DNA of 12,725 nucleotides from assembly GCA_048498155.1 (NCBI GenBank), contig JBEHYN010000055.1:1-12725 (forward strand), read 5' to 3'. Positions 1-7,134 of this stretch are shown in pieces; the stretch's first letter is position 1; each line of letters begins with the position of its first letter. The DNA is from BOG-938 sp048498155 (GTDB lineage: Bacteria; Pseudomonadota; Alphaproteobacteria; Caulobacterales; Caulobacteraceae). The position numbers were made by a program, and so were the translations under genes. The notes beneath the pieces were generated by a model. It saw only the letters and a list, made by a program, of their open reading frames with translations. It was not told the DNA's origin and did no database searches.

Positions 1-80
1 TCGCCACGCGCTACGACAGACGAGCCATCCACTTCCTCGCCTTCATCCACCTCGCCGCCGCCATGCTTTGGATGCGGTGA
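1..80 (+). CDS. IS5-like transposase, C-terminal end only (cut by window edge)
   Basis: The frame that ends at the TGA at 78-80 reads back to the window edge. Its 25 residues begin ATRYDRRAIHFLAF and end HLAAAMLWMR. An ATRYD(K/R) run, then a leucine/alanine-rich helix and an aromatic residue near the stop, is the typical end of DDE transposases of the IS5 family (family knowledge). The DDE catalytic residues lie outside the window, so completeness and activity cannot be judged. The element should end somewhere in 81-216. I could not identify its terminal inverted repeat because the left end is not visible. The next gene on the same strand is an unrelated exported protein. Confidence 0.75.
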   Translation, partial: ATRYDRRAIHFLAFIHLAAAMLWMR

Positions 81-92
81 ATGTCGATTCAG

Positions 93-111
93 CCTAGGCC
101 TTGGGCCTAGG
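93..111. repeat. Short perfect palindrome after the transposase
   Basis: CCTAGGCC and GGCCTAGG form a perfect 8-bp inverted repeat around the loop TTG. Three further pairs (TCA/TGA) lie outside a single G/A mismatch. It sits 12 bases after the transposase stop. No T-run follows on either strand, so it is not a classic intrinsic terminator. It may be part of the element's end or a transcription-blocking hairpin protecting the neighbour; both are inference. Confidence 0.5.
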
Positions 112-216
112 ATGACGATTATGATGTGAGGGCGGTGACGCCCCCCGGCCGTCTCTTCGCAAGTTGTCGGCATCCTCATGAACCCCTAGCTTGCCAGCGA
201 AATAGGGAGGGAACCC

Positions 217-1302
217 ATGCGTCCAGGCTGGATAGCTGCGGCGGCGATCTCGATGTTCAGCCTAACGGCGCTGGCGGCCAAGGCCGAGGACAGCGCGGCT
301 TGGCTGAAGGATCGCCAAGCGCGTTTTGCGGCCTATCACGCCGCCCATCCCAGCCCGGACGCCGAGATCGCCCAGATCGGGGCCAAGACCGCAGCCTTGG
401 TAGCGGCGGCCGGACCCGCAGGCGAGATTCAAGCGGCGGTAGACCATGCGCCCTTGAGCTGGCGTACGTCGGACAAGTTGATCGAGCTGTGGGACGGAGC
501 GGACTATCCGGAGACCATCGCGGTCCCGGCCGGCGAGTTCTCCATGGGCTCCAAGGCCGAGGAGTTCGATCACCGGGCCTATGAGACGCCGCGCCACCGC
601 GTGCGCATCGGCTACAGCATGGCGGTCGGCAAGTACCACGTCACCCTGGGCGAATTCGCGCGGTTCGTGGCCGACACCGGCTATGACGCGGGCAATCAGT
701 GCTTCACCAGCGAAGAGGGCCGGCAGCCCCGGCCCGGGCGCAATTGGCGCAATCCCAGCTTCGAACAGACCAGCACCCATGCGGCGGTTTGCATCAACTG
801 GAAAGACGCCCAGGCCTATGTGGCGTGGTTGTCCCGCAAAACGGGCCACGCCTACCGGCTGTTGTCGGAAGCGGAGAATGAATACGTCAACCGCGCCGGA
901 TCGACGACTTCATACTGGTGGGGCGAGGACGCTTCGGCCGCCTGCGCCTACGCCAATGAGGCCGATGCCGACGCCAAGGTCCGGTTTCCCCAGCTGACCG
1001 CTAACACCTGCCACGACGGCTACGTCTTCACCGCGCCGGAGGGCAGCTTCAAGCCCAACCCCTTTGGCCTTTACGATACGGCGAGCAACGTTTGGTCATG
1101 GCTGGAGGATTGCTTCAACGATAACTACAAGGGCGCGCCTACAGACGGCTCGCCCAGTCTGACAGGCGATTGCAGCCAGCGAATGCTTCGTCCCGGGTCC
1201 TGGAGCGCGCGCCCGGTGCTGTTCCGCTCGGCCTTGCGCATCCGATATCCGGTGGACGTGCGGGTTGACGACCACGGCTTCCGGGTTGCCCGCACGCTGT
1301 AA
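217..1302 (+). CDS. Exported FGE-sulfatase-fold (SUMF1-like) protein lacking the catalytic cysteines
   Basis: 361 residues. The ATG has a good ribosome binding site, AGGGAGG at 204-210. Residues 1-23 look like a Sec signal peptide with an AKA-ED cleavage region. From about residue 99 the FGE-sulfatase domain (Pfam 03781 type) shows VPAGEFSMGS (103-112), RLLSEAENEY (214-223), GLYDTASNVWSWLED (284-298), RPGSW (325-329) and GFRVAR (354-359). Several positions depart from the usual family motifs: NEY for WEY, TASNVWSW for MAGNVWEW, PGSW for GGSW. True formylglycine-generating enzymes carry two copper-binding cysteines just after the GGS(Y/W) motif. Here that stretch is SARPVLFRSALR, with none. 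Six cysteines (162, 192, 243, 265, 299, 319) could form disulfides after export. I infer a periplasmic binding or structural role rather than sulfatase activation. No sulfatase gene is adjacent. Confidence 0.85.
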   Translation: MRPGWIAAAAISMFSLTALAAKAEDSAAWLKDRQARFAAYHAAHPSPDAEIAQIGAKTAALVAAAGPAGEIQAAVDHAPLSWRTSDKLIELWDGADYPETIAVPAGEFSMGSKAEEFDHRAYETPRHRVRIGYSMAVGKYHVTLGEFARFVADTGYDAGNQCFTSEEGRQPRPGRNWRNPSFEQTSTHAAVCINWKDAQAYVAWLSRKTGHAYRLLSEAENEYVNRAGSTTSYWWGEDASAACAYANEADADAKVRFPQLTANTCHDGYVFTAPEGSFKPNPFGLYDTASNVWSWLEDCFNDNYKGAPTDGSPSLTGDCSQRMLRPGSWSARPVLFRSALRIRYPVDVRVDDHGFRVARTL

Positions 1303-1314
1303 CATTCAGTCGGG

Positions 1315-1734
1315 CTAGATGGGTGGGCGTGAACTCGGCGGCTGCGGCTGCGGTTGGGGGGCGGCGGCGGGGCGCGGCGGAGGATCGGCGGCGGTTTGCG
1401 CCACCTCGCGCAGAGCGGCCAGATCGTCGCTGATGCGGAAGATGGCCACGTAGAATTCACAGAACGCCCGCCACATCAGGGACAAGGCCGCAACGACCAA
1501 CAGACCGGCCACCAAGACCGGCAAGGCCAGCAATTTCTCCACCACCGTGTCGCCGCGCATCAGGAAACCGGCGAAGGCGCCGATCACGCCAAAGCTCACC
1601 ATCAGCACAATGCCCAGGCCGCTCCAGTAGATCAGGTGAACCACCGGCCCGGTCAGCAGCCGGTCGAAGGTTAAGAGATCCCAGAAAATGGCGCCGCCGA
1701 CGCCGCGCTCGCGTGTTTTTCCGGTTTTGGCCAT
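1315..1734 (-). CDS. DUF4282-family small membrane protein
   Basis: 139 residues. The N-terminal half has FWDLLTFDRLLTGPVVHLIYW (17-37 region), which matches the DUF4282 family pattern of an FWDL-F-D motif followed by membrane helices. Two hydrophobic segments are visible, about 33-57 and 69-88. A charged helix (about 100-112) follows, then a proline/alanine/glutamine-rich tail from 118 to the end, probably cytoplasmic and disordered. The family has no established function. The start is an ATG at 1732-1734. A GAGGGG about 15 bases upstream is too far away to be a convincing ribosome binding site, so the start is moderately sure. The gene converges on the FGE-like gene with only 12 bases between stops, and it diverges from osmC. 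Confidence 0.8.
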   Translation of the reverse strand: MAKTGKTRERGVGGAIFWDLLTFDRLLTGPVVHLIYWSGLGIVLMVSFGVIGAFAGFLMRGDTVVEKLLALPVLVAGLLVVAALSLMWRAFCEFYVAIFRISDDLAALREVAQTAADPPPRPAAAPQPQPQPPSSRPPI

Positions 1735-1902
1735 GGTGTCGGTCTCAACCCCTCACGGGCGTATATATTCAGCCTTGATCCTCGCTAGCAGCGCAGGGGC
1801 GCGGGCGCAACGGCTCTGCATGCCCACGGCCGAGCTAGGACGGGCAGTTGCCGAACGCGCCGCGCGCCCTTAGGTTTCGCATCGCTCAAAAGGGAGTCCA
1901 AA

Positions 1903-2325
1903 ATGATCCGCAAAGCCAAGGCTGTTTGGAAGGGAACCGGACGCGACGGGACGGGGTCGCTGACCTCCGATTCGGGCGTGCTGTCGTCCACGCCCTATAG
2001 CTTCAAGACCCGTTTCGAAAACGAGGCCGGGACCAATCCCGAGGAACTGATCGCCGCCGCCCACGCGGGCTGCTTCACCATGGCCCTGGCCTTCCAGCTT
2101 CAGGCCGCGGGCTTTACCCCTGACGAGCTGACCACTGAGGCGGCGGTTTCGCTGGTTCCGGATGGCGCCGGCTTCAAAATCGACAAGTCGCACCTGACCC
2201 TGCGCGCATCAGTGCCCGGCATCGACAAGGTCAAGTTCGACGAACTGGCCGCCGCCGCGGAAAAAGGGTGCCCCGTGTCGAGGTTGCTCAACGCCGAGAT
2301 CAGCCTGGACGCGGCGCTGCTATAA
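1903..2325 (+). CDS. osmC: OsmC-family hydroperoxide reductase (peroxiredoxin-like)
   Basis: 140 residues, normal length for OsmC. These are thiol-dependent cytoplasmic peroxidases that reduce organic hydroperoxides. Both redox cysteines are present: C57 in HAGCF and C123 in KGCPVS. The arginine of the TRFEN stretch (R37) and the acidic pair in NPEELI (E47/E48) that complete the active site in this family are also visible. The N-terminus MIRKAKAVWKGTGRDGTG is typical of the OsmC subgroup rather than Ohr. The ribosome binding site is AGGGAG at 1891-1896, seven bases from the ATG. The gene ends in a convergent 6-base overlap with the downstream monooxygenase gene. No OxyR- or OhrR-type regulator is nearby. 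Confidence 0.9.
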   Translation: MIRKAKAVWKGTGRDGTGSLTSDSGVLSSTPYSFKTRFENEAGTNPEELIAAAHAGCFTMALAFQLQAAGFTPDELTTEAAVSLVPDGAGFKIDKSHLTLRASVPGIDKVKFDELAAAAEKGCPVSRLLNAEISLDAALL

Positions 2326-3327
2326 GGGGGCATCAGCTTGCAGGGGCTGGCGCGCCGTTACCGTCAGTTCGATCGATCGCAGTCGTTTGTCGAAATCGAA
2401 CATTGCGGTGGAAATGATCAGCTCGTCTGCGCCTGTGCGGGCGAGGAAGTCGGTGAGGCCGTCGCGAACTGTGTCCGGCCCTCCGATCACGGCACAGGAC
2501 AGATAGCTATCGAGCAGGCTTCGCTGTTGGGGGTCGAGCCGGTCCAGATATCCGGGCTCAGGCGGGGGCAGGGGGCCCGGCCTGCCAGTGCGTAGATTGA
2601 CGAAGGCCTGTTGTTGCGACGACGCCAGTAGCGCTGCCTCTTCGTCCGTATCGGCGGCGAACACGTTCAGCCCCAGCATGACGTAGGGGCGTTGCATATG
2701 TTCGGACGGCCGAAAGCGGCTTCTATAGACAGCGATGGCCTGATCCAACAGGGCCGGCGCGAAATGTGATGCGAACGCGAAGGGCAGGGACAGATAGGCC
2801 GCTAGTTCGGCGCCGAAAGTGGACGAGCCCAATATCCAGATCGGCACCTTAAGTCCCGCACCCGGCACAGCCTGGACCGCCTGTCCCGGCTGGACCGGCG
2901 CGAAGTAAGCCATCAGTTCTGCGACATCCTGGGGGAAGCGGCTCTCGTCGCCGACCAAAGTCCGGCGCAAGGCCCTCGCCGTGGCCACGTCCGTACCGGG
3001 GGCGCGGCCCAGGCCAAGGTCAATGCGTCCGGGGTACAGGCTTTCCAGCGTGCCGAACTGTTCGGCGATAATCAGGGGTGCGTGATTGGGCAGCATTACC
3101 CCGCCTGCGCCCAGCCGGATGGTGCTCGTATCTTCGCCCACATAAGCCAGCGCCACGGCGGTGGCCGCGCTGGCAATGCCGGTCATGTTGTGATGTTCCG
3201 CCATCCAGAAGCGGTGGTAACCTAGCGTCTCGGCATGGCGAGCGAGGCGACGGCTGTTTCTCAGCGCCTGACCGGGATTGGAGCCCTGAGGCACGGGAGC
3301 CAGATCGAGCACTGAAAAGGGGATCAT
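2320..3327 (-). CDS. LLM-class (luciferase-like) flavin-dependent oxidoreductase
   Basis: 335 residues from the ATG at 3325-3327. The protein begins MIPFSVLDLAPVPQG, the usual N-terminus of the bacterial luciferase-like monooxygenase subgroup that includes YhbW and MsnO8-type proteins. It has WMAEHHN (41-47), a segment RLGAGGVMLPNHAPL (71-85), a conserved AEQFGTLESLYPGRIDLGLGR block split over 88-108, and an IGGPDTVRDGL motif (281-291). These fit a TIM-barrel enzyme using reduced FMN and oxygen; the substrate cannot be read from sequence. The frame stays open upstream to a TTG at 3378, giving 17 more residues. I prefer 3327 because of the family N-terminus and an AGGAGG, although that motif touches the ATG directly, which is unusually close. 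The 3' end overlaps osmC by 6 bases. Confidence 0.88.
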   Translation of the reverse strand: MIPFSVLDLAPVPQGSNPGQALRNSRRLARHAETLGYHRFWMAEHHNMTGIASAATAVALAYVGEDTSTIRLGAGGVMLPNHAPLIIAEQFGTLESLYPGRIDLGLGRAPGTDVATARALRRTLVGDESRFPQDVAELMAYFAPVQPGQAVQAVPGAGLKVPIWILGSSTFGAELAAYLSLPFAFASHFAPALLDQAIAVYRSRFRPSEHMQRPYVMLGLNVFAADTDEEAALLASSQQQAFVNLRTGRPGPLPPPEPGYLDRLDPQQRSLLDSYLSCAVIGGPDTVRDGLTDFLARTGADELIISTAMFDFDKRLRSIELTVTARQPLQADAPL

Positions 3328-3403
3328 CCTCCTGATATAGGGACGGACGCCGCCGCAGACGAGGTGGCTATGAACCAATGCCGCGCCTTGCGCTTATCCC
3401 CGC

Positions 3404-3724
3404 ATGACCCGACGCGGCTTCACCAGCGCCGTGGCGGGCGCATGTTCCCTTCTGGTCCTGTTCAACACCCACGGCCCGCGCGATCCGGCGCGGCGTGCTG
3501 GGCGCGACATCGCCTCTGGGCCCGATCCGCGCCAGACGCTTGATGTCTATGCCCTCGACACCCGATCCGGCGCACCCTTGCCGGACTTGGACTTCTTCTA
3601 CGGCGGCAGCGCGTTCATGCCGAGAGCCGAGGTGCGCGTTCGATCGAGTCCTGGCGCCGACAGGCGAAGTGCGCCGGAAAGTCAGCCTGACCGTGCAAAC
3701 GGGCATCTTGACCGCTTGGAGTGA
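3404..3724 (+). pseudogene. Truncated alpha/beta-hydrolase (carboxylesterase-like) gene, 5' part only
   Basis: The open frame encodes 106 residues, of which only the first 70 or so look native. It opens with MTRRGFTSAVAGACSLLVLF, which resembles a Tat/Sec-type or lipoprotein-like leader. Next comes GPDPRQTLDVYALDT and then FFYGGS (65-70), resembling the oxyanion-loop segment of exported carboxylesterases (LDVYxP ... FFYGGSW or HGG). After that the sequence turns into arginine-rich, low-information text and stops. The nucleophile elbow (GxSxG), the acid and the histidine are all absent, and no continuation is seen in the other frames. A full-length homologue would be about 270-320 residues. 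I infer a gene remnant cut near 3615. It could still be expressed as a short peptide. Confidence 0.55.
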
Positions 3725-3855
3725 CGTAGGTCGGGCGCCTCTGCTCCAACAGCCACGACGAGGCGATGGACAATGCGGTCAAACTTGTCAGTCTGCAGCG
3801 ACAGAATGCCAGATGGACCGTCTATCTGGGAAATCTCGAAGCGCTAACCGCATAG
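3637..3855 (+). pseudogene. Decayed gene remnant in two frames, unidentified
   Basis: Two protein-like stretches lie in different frames. The first (about 3637-3730) includes RVLAPTGEVRRKVSLTVQ and then TGILTAWSDVG. The second (about 3739-3852, ending at the TAG at 3853-3855) reads CSNSHDEAMDNAVKLVSLQR followed by QNARWTVYLGNLEALTA. The second frame has a stop at 3727-3729 and no clear start of its own. Joined by a one-base shift near 3730, they would form a plausible protein C-terminus of about 70 residues. I do not recognise the family. The reading as a frameshifted remnant, possibly fused by deletion to the hydrolase fragment upstream, is inference from the look of the translations. Confidence 0.3.
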
Positions 3856-3866
3856 ATCATGGCACC

Positions 3867-4910
3867 ATGCCCCTAGATTCCCTTGACGCCCGTTTTTTGC
3901 GCCATGCCCTGATCATTGCCGGCCTTATCGCCATCGGCCTGATCGTGCTCAAGCTTGCCGACGTCTTGGCGCTCGGGTTCGGGGCCATTCTGGTGGCGAT
4001 CACATTGCGCGCGGTGGCCGGTCCTATTCGCACAGTCAGTGGGCTTGGCGAGAGGGCAGGAGTGGCGGTTGCGCTCGTGCTGCTGTTGGTTTTGGCCGTC
4101 GCCATCCTGTGGTTTTTCGGCCGGGATCTGGAAGGGCAACTCGCCGGGTTGTTGACCAGCCTGCCAGCCGCCTGGGCCAAGGTGGAGGCGTGGCTATCGC
4201 ATGAGTTCCTGGGTCGTAGCATGCTCGATCAGCTGCGCACCCTCGATGCAAGCTGGCTGCTGAGCCGCGCCCCCGGCTGGGCGAGCGGCGCCGCCTCCAC
4301 GGTAGCCGCCACCGTTATCGTTCTCTTCGCGGGTGTGTTTCTGGCTCTCGAGCCCAGCCAATATGTGACGGGCGCGCTTCGACTGCTGCCGGTGCGAATC
4401 CGTCCGACGGGCCGCGAGGTGCTGGTGGCGTGCGGGATCGCGCTGCGCCAATGGCTCGTCGCCCAGTTCGGTTCGATGCTGATGATGACCGTAAGCATCG
4501 GCGGGATGCTCTGGGTGGCGGGCGTCGGATCGCCGCTGGCGCTAGGGCTACTGGCTGGGCTCGGCCAGTTTGTACCCGTCATCGGGCCATTCGTCACCGC
4601 AGTCCCTGCGGTCCTGTTGGCGGTGTCCGACCGTCCGGAGAAGGCGGGCTGGACCATCCTGATCTACGTCGTGGCTGGCCAGATCGAGAGTAACCTGTTC
4701 AGCCCATTCATGTTGCGACAGACGGCTCAGCTGCCGATGGCGGTGACTTTGCTCACCGTCTTCGCCTTCGGGCTCCTCTTGGGTCCCGCCGGGGTGCTAT
4801 TCGCCACTCCCATGGCTGTCGTCATCTACGTCATGGTGAAGATGCTCTACGTTGAGGGCTTTCTGGAGCGGGGCGTCCTGGAATCCCGCGAGCTGGATTC
4901 CACGCCCTGA
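3867..4910 (+). CDS. AI-2E/PerM-family membrane transporter
   Basis: 347 residues, normal for the AI-2E transporter family (Pfam 01594). Hydrophobic segments are dense in the first 85 residues, a soluble amphipathic stretch follows (about 90-140), and the C-terminal half has several more membrane helices. Family-like motifs are GLGQFVPVIGPFV and GQIESNLFSPFMLRQTAQLP, matching the usual IPxIGP and QxxExNxxxPxxxxxxxxLxP patterns. Members range from proposed autoinducer-2 exporters to Na+/H+ antiporters, so the substrate is unknown; nothing nearby suggests quorum sensing. The frame remains open upstream to 3495, but that part translates as low-quality sequence. I chose the ATG at 3867 (MPLDSLDARFLRHAL) because the membrane core follows at once. 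No strong ribosome binding site is visible there, and an in-frame ATG at 3813 is an alternative. Confidence 0.85.
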   Translation: MPLDSLDARFLRHALIIAGLIAIGLIVLKLADVLALGFGAILVAITLRAVAGPIRTVSGLGERAGVAVALVLLLVLAVAILWFFGRDLEGQLAGLLTSLPAAWAKVEAWLSHEFLGRSMLDQLRTLDASWLLSRAPGWASGAASTVAATVIVLFAGVFLALEPSQYVTGALRLLPVRIRPTGREVLVACGIALRQWLVAQFGSMLMMTVSIGGMLWVAGVGSPLALGLLAGLGQFVPVIGPFVTAVPAVLLAVSDRPEKAGWTILIYVVAGQIESNLFSPFMLRQTAQLPMAVTLLTVFAFGLLLGPAGVLFATPMAVVIYVMVKMLYVEGFLERGVLESRELDSTP

Positions 4911-5027
4911 CGCCAAACAAGGATCTGAACAGAGTGCGATGGTTTCAGCGAAGCAGTTCGATGAAGCGGACCACCGCTGCCCCATCTCAGACACTGTCAG
5001 CCTCTGCCACCCGGTTCGAGGAACCCC

Positions 5028-7124
5028 CTAAATCGCACCCACCGTCTTCAGCTTGGCCTTGGGGTGGATTTCGTTCTGGCTGAGCACCACGGTCTGGCCG
5101 CGGAAGCGCTCAATGATCGAGCGGACGTAGGGGCGGATGCCAGGGGCGGTCAGCAGCACCGGCGTCTCTCCGCCCTGACCGGCGCGCTCGAACGCCTCGC
5201 GCACCAAACGAATGAAGTCCTGCAGGCGCGAGGGGGCCAGGGCCAGCTGCTTTTCGTCGCCCGCGCCCACCAGGGCGTCGGCGAAGGCGTTCTCCCAATC
5301 GGACGACAGGGTGATGATGGCCAGTGATCCGTCGTCGCCGCGACTTGCCCAGCATAGCTGGCGAGCCAAGCGGCCGCGCACGTGCTCGACGATCTGGGTG
5401 ATGCTGGTGGTGTGGGGCGCCACCTCGCCGATGCCCTCGATGATCGCCGACAGATCGCGGATCGACACCCGCTCGCGCAGCAGAGCCGCCAGCACCCTTT
5501 GCAGGGTCGTGCCCGAGATGACCGAAGGAATCATGTCGTCCACTAGCTTTTTCTGCTCGGCCGGCAGGTCCTTCAGCAGTTTCTGCACCTCGGCGTAGGA
5601 CAGCAGATCCGGCATGCTTTCCTTCAGCACCTCGGTCAGGTGGGTGGTCAGCACCGTGGCCGGGTCGACGATGGTGTAGCCGCGGAAGGTGGCTTCCTCA
5701 CGCAGGCCCTCGTCGATCCAGGTGGCCGGCAGGCCGAAGGCCGGCTCGCGTACGTGCTCTCCCGGCAGCTCGACCTGACCGCCGCGCGGGTCCATGGCCA
5801 GAAGCTGACCCAGGCGAACTTCGCCCTGCCCCGCATCCATTTCCTTGATACGCAATGCGTAGCCCTGATTAGCCAGGCGCATATTATCCAAGATGCGCAC
5901 CGGGGGCATGACGAAGCCGTATTCGGCCGCCAGGGTTCGGCGCAGGGCGCGGATCTGGTCGGTCAGGCGGCGGCCCTCCAGGTCGTTGATCAGACTGAGT
6001 AGGCCATAGCCGAGCTCTACTTTCACATCGTCGATGGCTAGAGCCGTGGCGATGGGCTCTTCGTCCCCGCCCGAGGTGGCGGGGCCGACGATCTCTTGGG
6101 GCGCCGGTTTCCCCTCGTCCTTGCCGCGCCGCCAGGCCAGGGCGCCGGCGGCGATGGAAATGAGCGCGAACGGGGCGATCGGCATGCCGGGTACGAAGGC
6201 GATCACGCCGGAAGAGGCGGAGACCATGCCCAGAGCCACGGGATTCATGGCCAGCTGCATGACCAGGGCCTTGTCGGCCGATCCTTCCACGCCGGACTTG
6301 GACACCAGGAAGCCGGCGGCGATGGAGATGATCAGCGAAGGCACCTGGCTGACCAGGCCGTCGCCGATGGTCATGATGGTGTAGCTGGAGGCGGCGGTAG
6401 CGAAGGACAGGTGATGCTGCACCATGCCGATGATCATGCCGCCGGCGATATTGATGGCGGTGATGATCAAGGTGGCGACCGCGTCGCCGCGCACGAACTT
6501 TGAGGCGCCGTCCATCGCCCCGAAAAAGGTCGATTCCTGCTCCAGTTCCTTGCGTCGGCGCTTGGCCTCGATTTCGTCGATCAGCCCTGAGGACAGGTCG
6601 GCGTCGATGGCCATCTGCTTTCCGGGCATGGAGTCCAAGGTGAAGCGGGCGGCCACTTCGGCGATGCGGGTCGAGCCCTTGGTGATCACCACGAAGTTGA
6701 CGATGATCAGGATGGCGAAAACGATCACCCCGATCACGAAGTCCCCGCCCATCATCAAATGGCCGAAGGCCTGGATAATATGTCCGGCTGCGTCCGTACC
6801 CTCGTGGCCATGGCCCAGGATTAGGCGCGTGGAGGCGAGGTTCAGGCCCAGGCGATAAAGGGTCGCCACCAGCAGCACGGTGGGGAAGGCGGTGAACTCC
6901 AGCGGCTTCTTGATCAGCAGGGCCGTCATCAGGATCAACACCGCCGTGGTGATCGAGATCGCCAGCAGCATGTCCAGCAGCAGAGGCGGCGCCGGCAGGA
7001 TCAGCAGGACGACAATGCCCACGACGCCCAGCGCCATGGCCACTTCGCCGCGTCCAACCCACGACCACACCTGCTTGCCGGTGGGCGTGTTGGACATCAT
7101 TCCGCTGAAGGTGACGTCGGCCAT
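5028..7124 (-). CDS. flhA: FlhA, flagellar type III export gate protein
   Basis: 698 residues, the usual length for FlhA. It is the large inner-membrane component of the flagellar export gate and couples proton flow to export of rod, hook and filament proteins. About eight membrane helices occupy residues 30-330. The cytoplasmic loop holds the FHIPEP-family signature around RIAEVAARFTLDSMPGKQ (153-170), with AIDADLSSGLID next, and GAMDGASKFVRGD (202-214), whose aspartate D205 matches the conserved Asp208 of Salmonella FlhA. The soluble nonamer-ring domain follows from about 355. The ATG lies 10 bases after the flbD stop with no clear ribosome binding site, suggesting coupling to flbD; in-frame methionines at residues 9 and 10 are alternatives. 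It is the distal gene of the flagellar block. In 4911-5027 I see only 5-bp hairpins without T-runs. Confidence 0.97.
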   Translation of the reverse strand: MADVTFSGMMSNTPTGKQVWSWVGRGEVAMALGVVGIVVLLILPAPPLLLDMLLAISITTAVLILMTALLIKKPLEFTAFPTVLLVATLYRLGLNLASTRLILGHGHEGTDAAGHIIQAFGHLMMGGDFVIGVIVFAILIIVNFVVITKGSTRIAEVAARFTLDSMPGKQMAIDADLSSGLIDEIEAKRRRKELEQESTFFGAMDGASKFVRGDAVATLIITAINIAGGMIIGMVQHHLSFATAASSYTIMTIGDGLVSQVPSLIISIAAGFLVSKSGVEGSADKALVMQLAMNPVALGMVSASSGVIAFVPGMPIAPFALISIAAGALAWRRGKDEGKPAPQEIVGPATSGGDEEPIATALAIDDVKVELGYGLLSLINDLEGRRLTDQIRALRRTLAAEYGFVMPPVRILDNMRLANQGYALRIKEMDAGQGEVRLGQLLAMDPRGGQVELPGEHVREPAFGLPATWIDEGLREEATFRGYTIVDPATVLTTHLTEVLKESMPDLLSYAEVQKLLKDLPAEQKKLVDDMIPSVISGTTLQRVLAALLRERVSIRDLSAIIEGIGEVAPHTTSITQIVEHVRGRLARQLCWASRGDDGSLAIITLSSDWENAFADALVGAGDEKQLALAPSRLQDFIRLVREAFERAGQGGETPVLLTAPGIRPYVRSIIERFRGQTVVLSQNEIHPKAKLKTVGAI

Positions 7125-7134
7125 TTAGTGGTCG

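Noticed and set aside
126..584. Plus-strand open frame of 152 codons overlapping the FGE-like gene
   Set aside because: Arginine/glycine-rich translation with no family features; it is an out-of-frame shadow of the gene starting at 217, which has a signal peptide, domain motifs and a good ribosome binding site.
1762..1767. TATATA as a -10 element for the DUF4282 gene (minus strand)
   Set aside because: The AT-rich spot is eye-catching in this GC-rich region, but no matching -35 hexamer lies at a suitable distance.
3495..3866. N-terminal extension of the AI-2E-family protein to 471 residues
   Set aside because: The extra 124 residues are rich in arginine, serine and cysteine, unlike the membrane core, and they lie over the decayed segment. 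The start at 3867 fits the family length.
4965..5025. Hairpins after flhA (AGCGG/CCGCT and GGTTC/GAACC) as a terminator
   Set aside because: Stems are only 5 bp and no T-run follows on the minus strand, so an intrinsic terminator is not supported.
5884..7068. 394-codon minus-strand open frame inside flhA
   Set aside because: It is in a different frame from flhA, its translation is mostly arginine, histidine and glycine, and it has no motif. It is a shadow of flhA.
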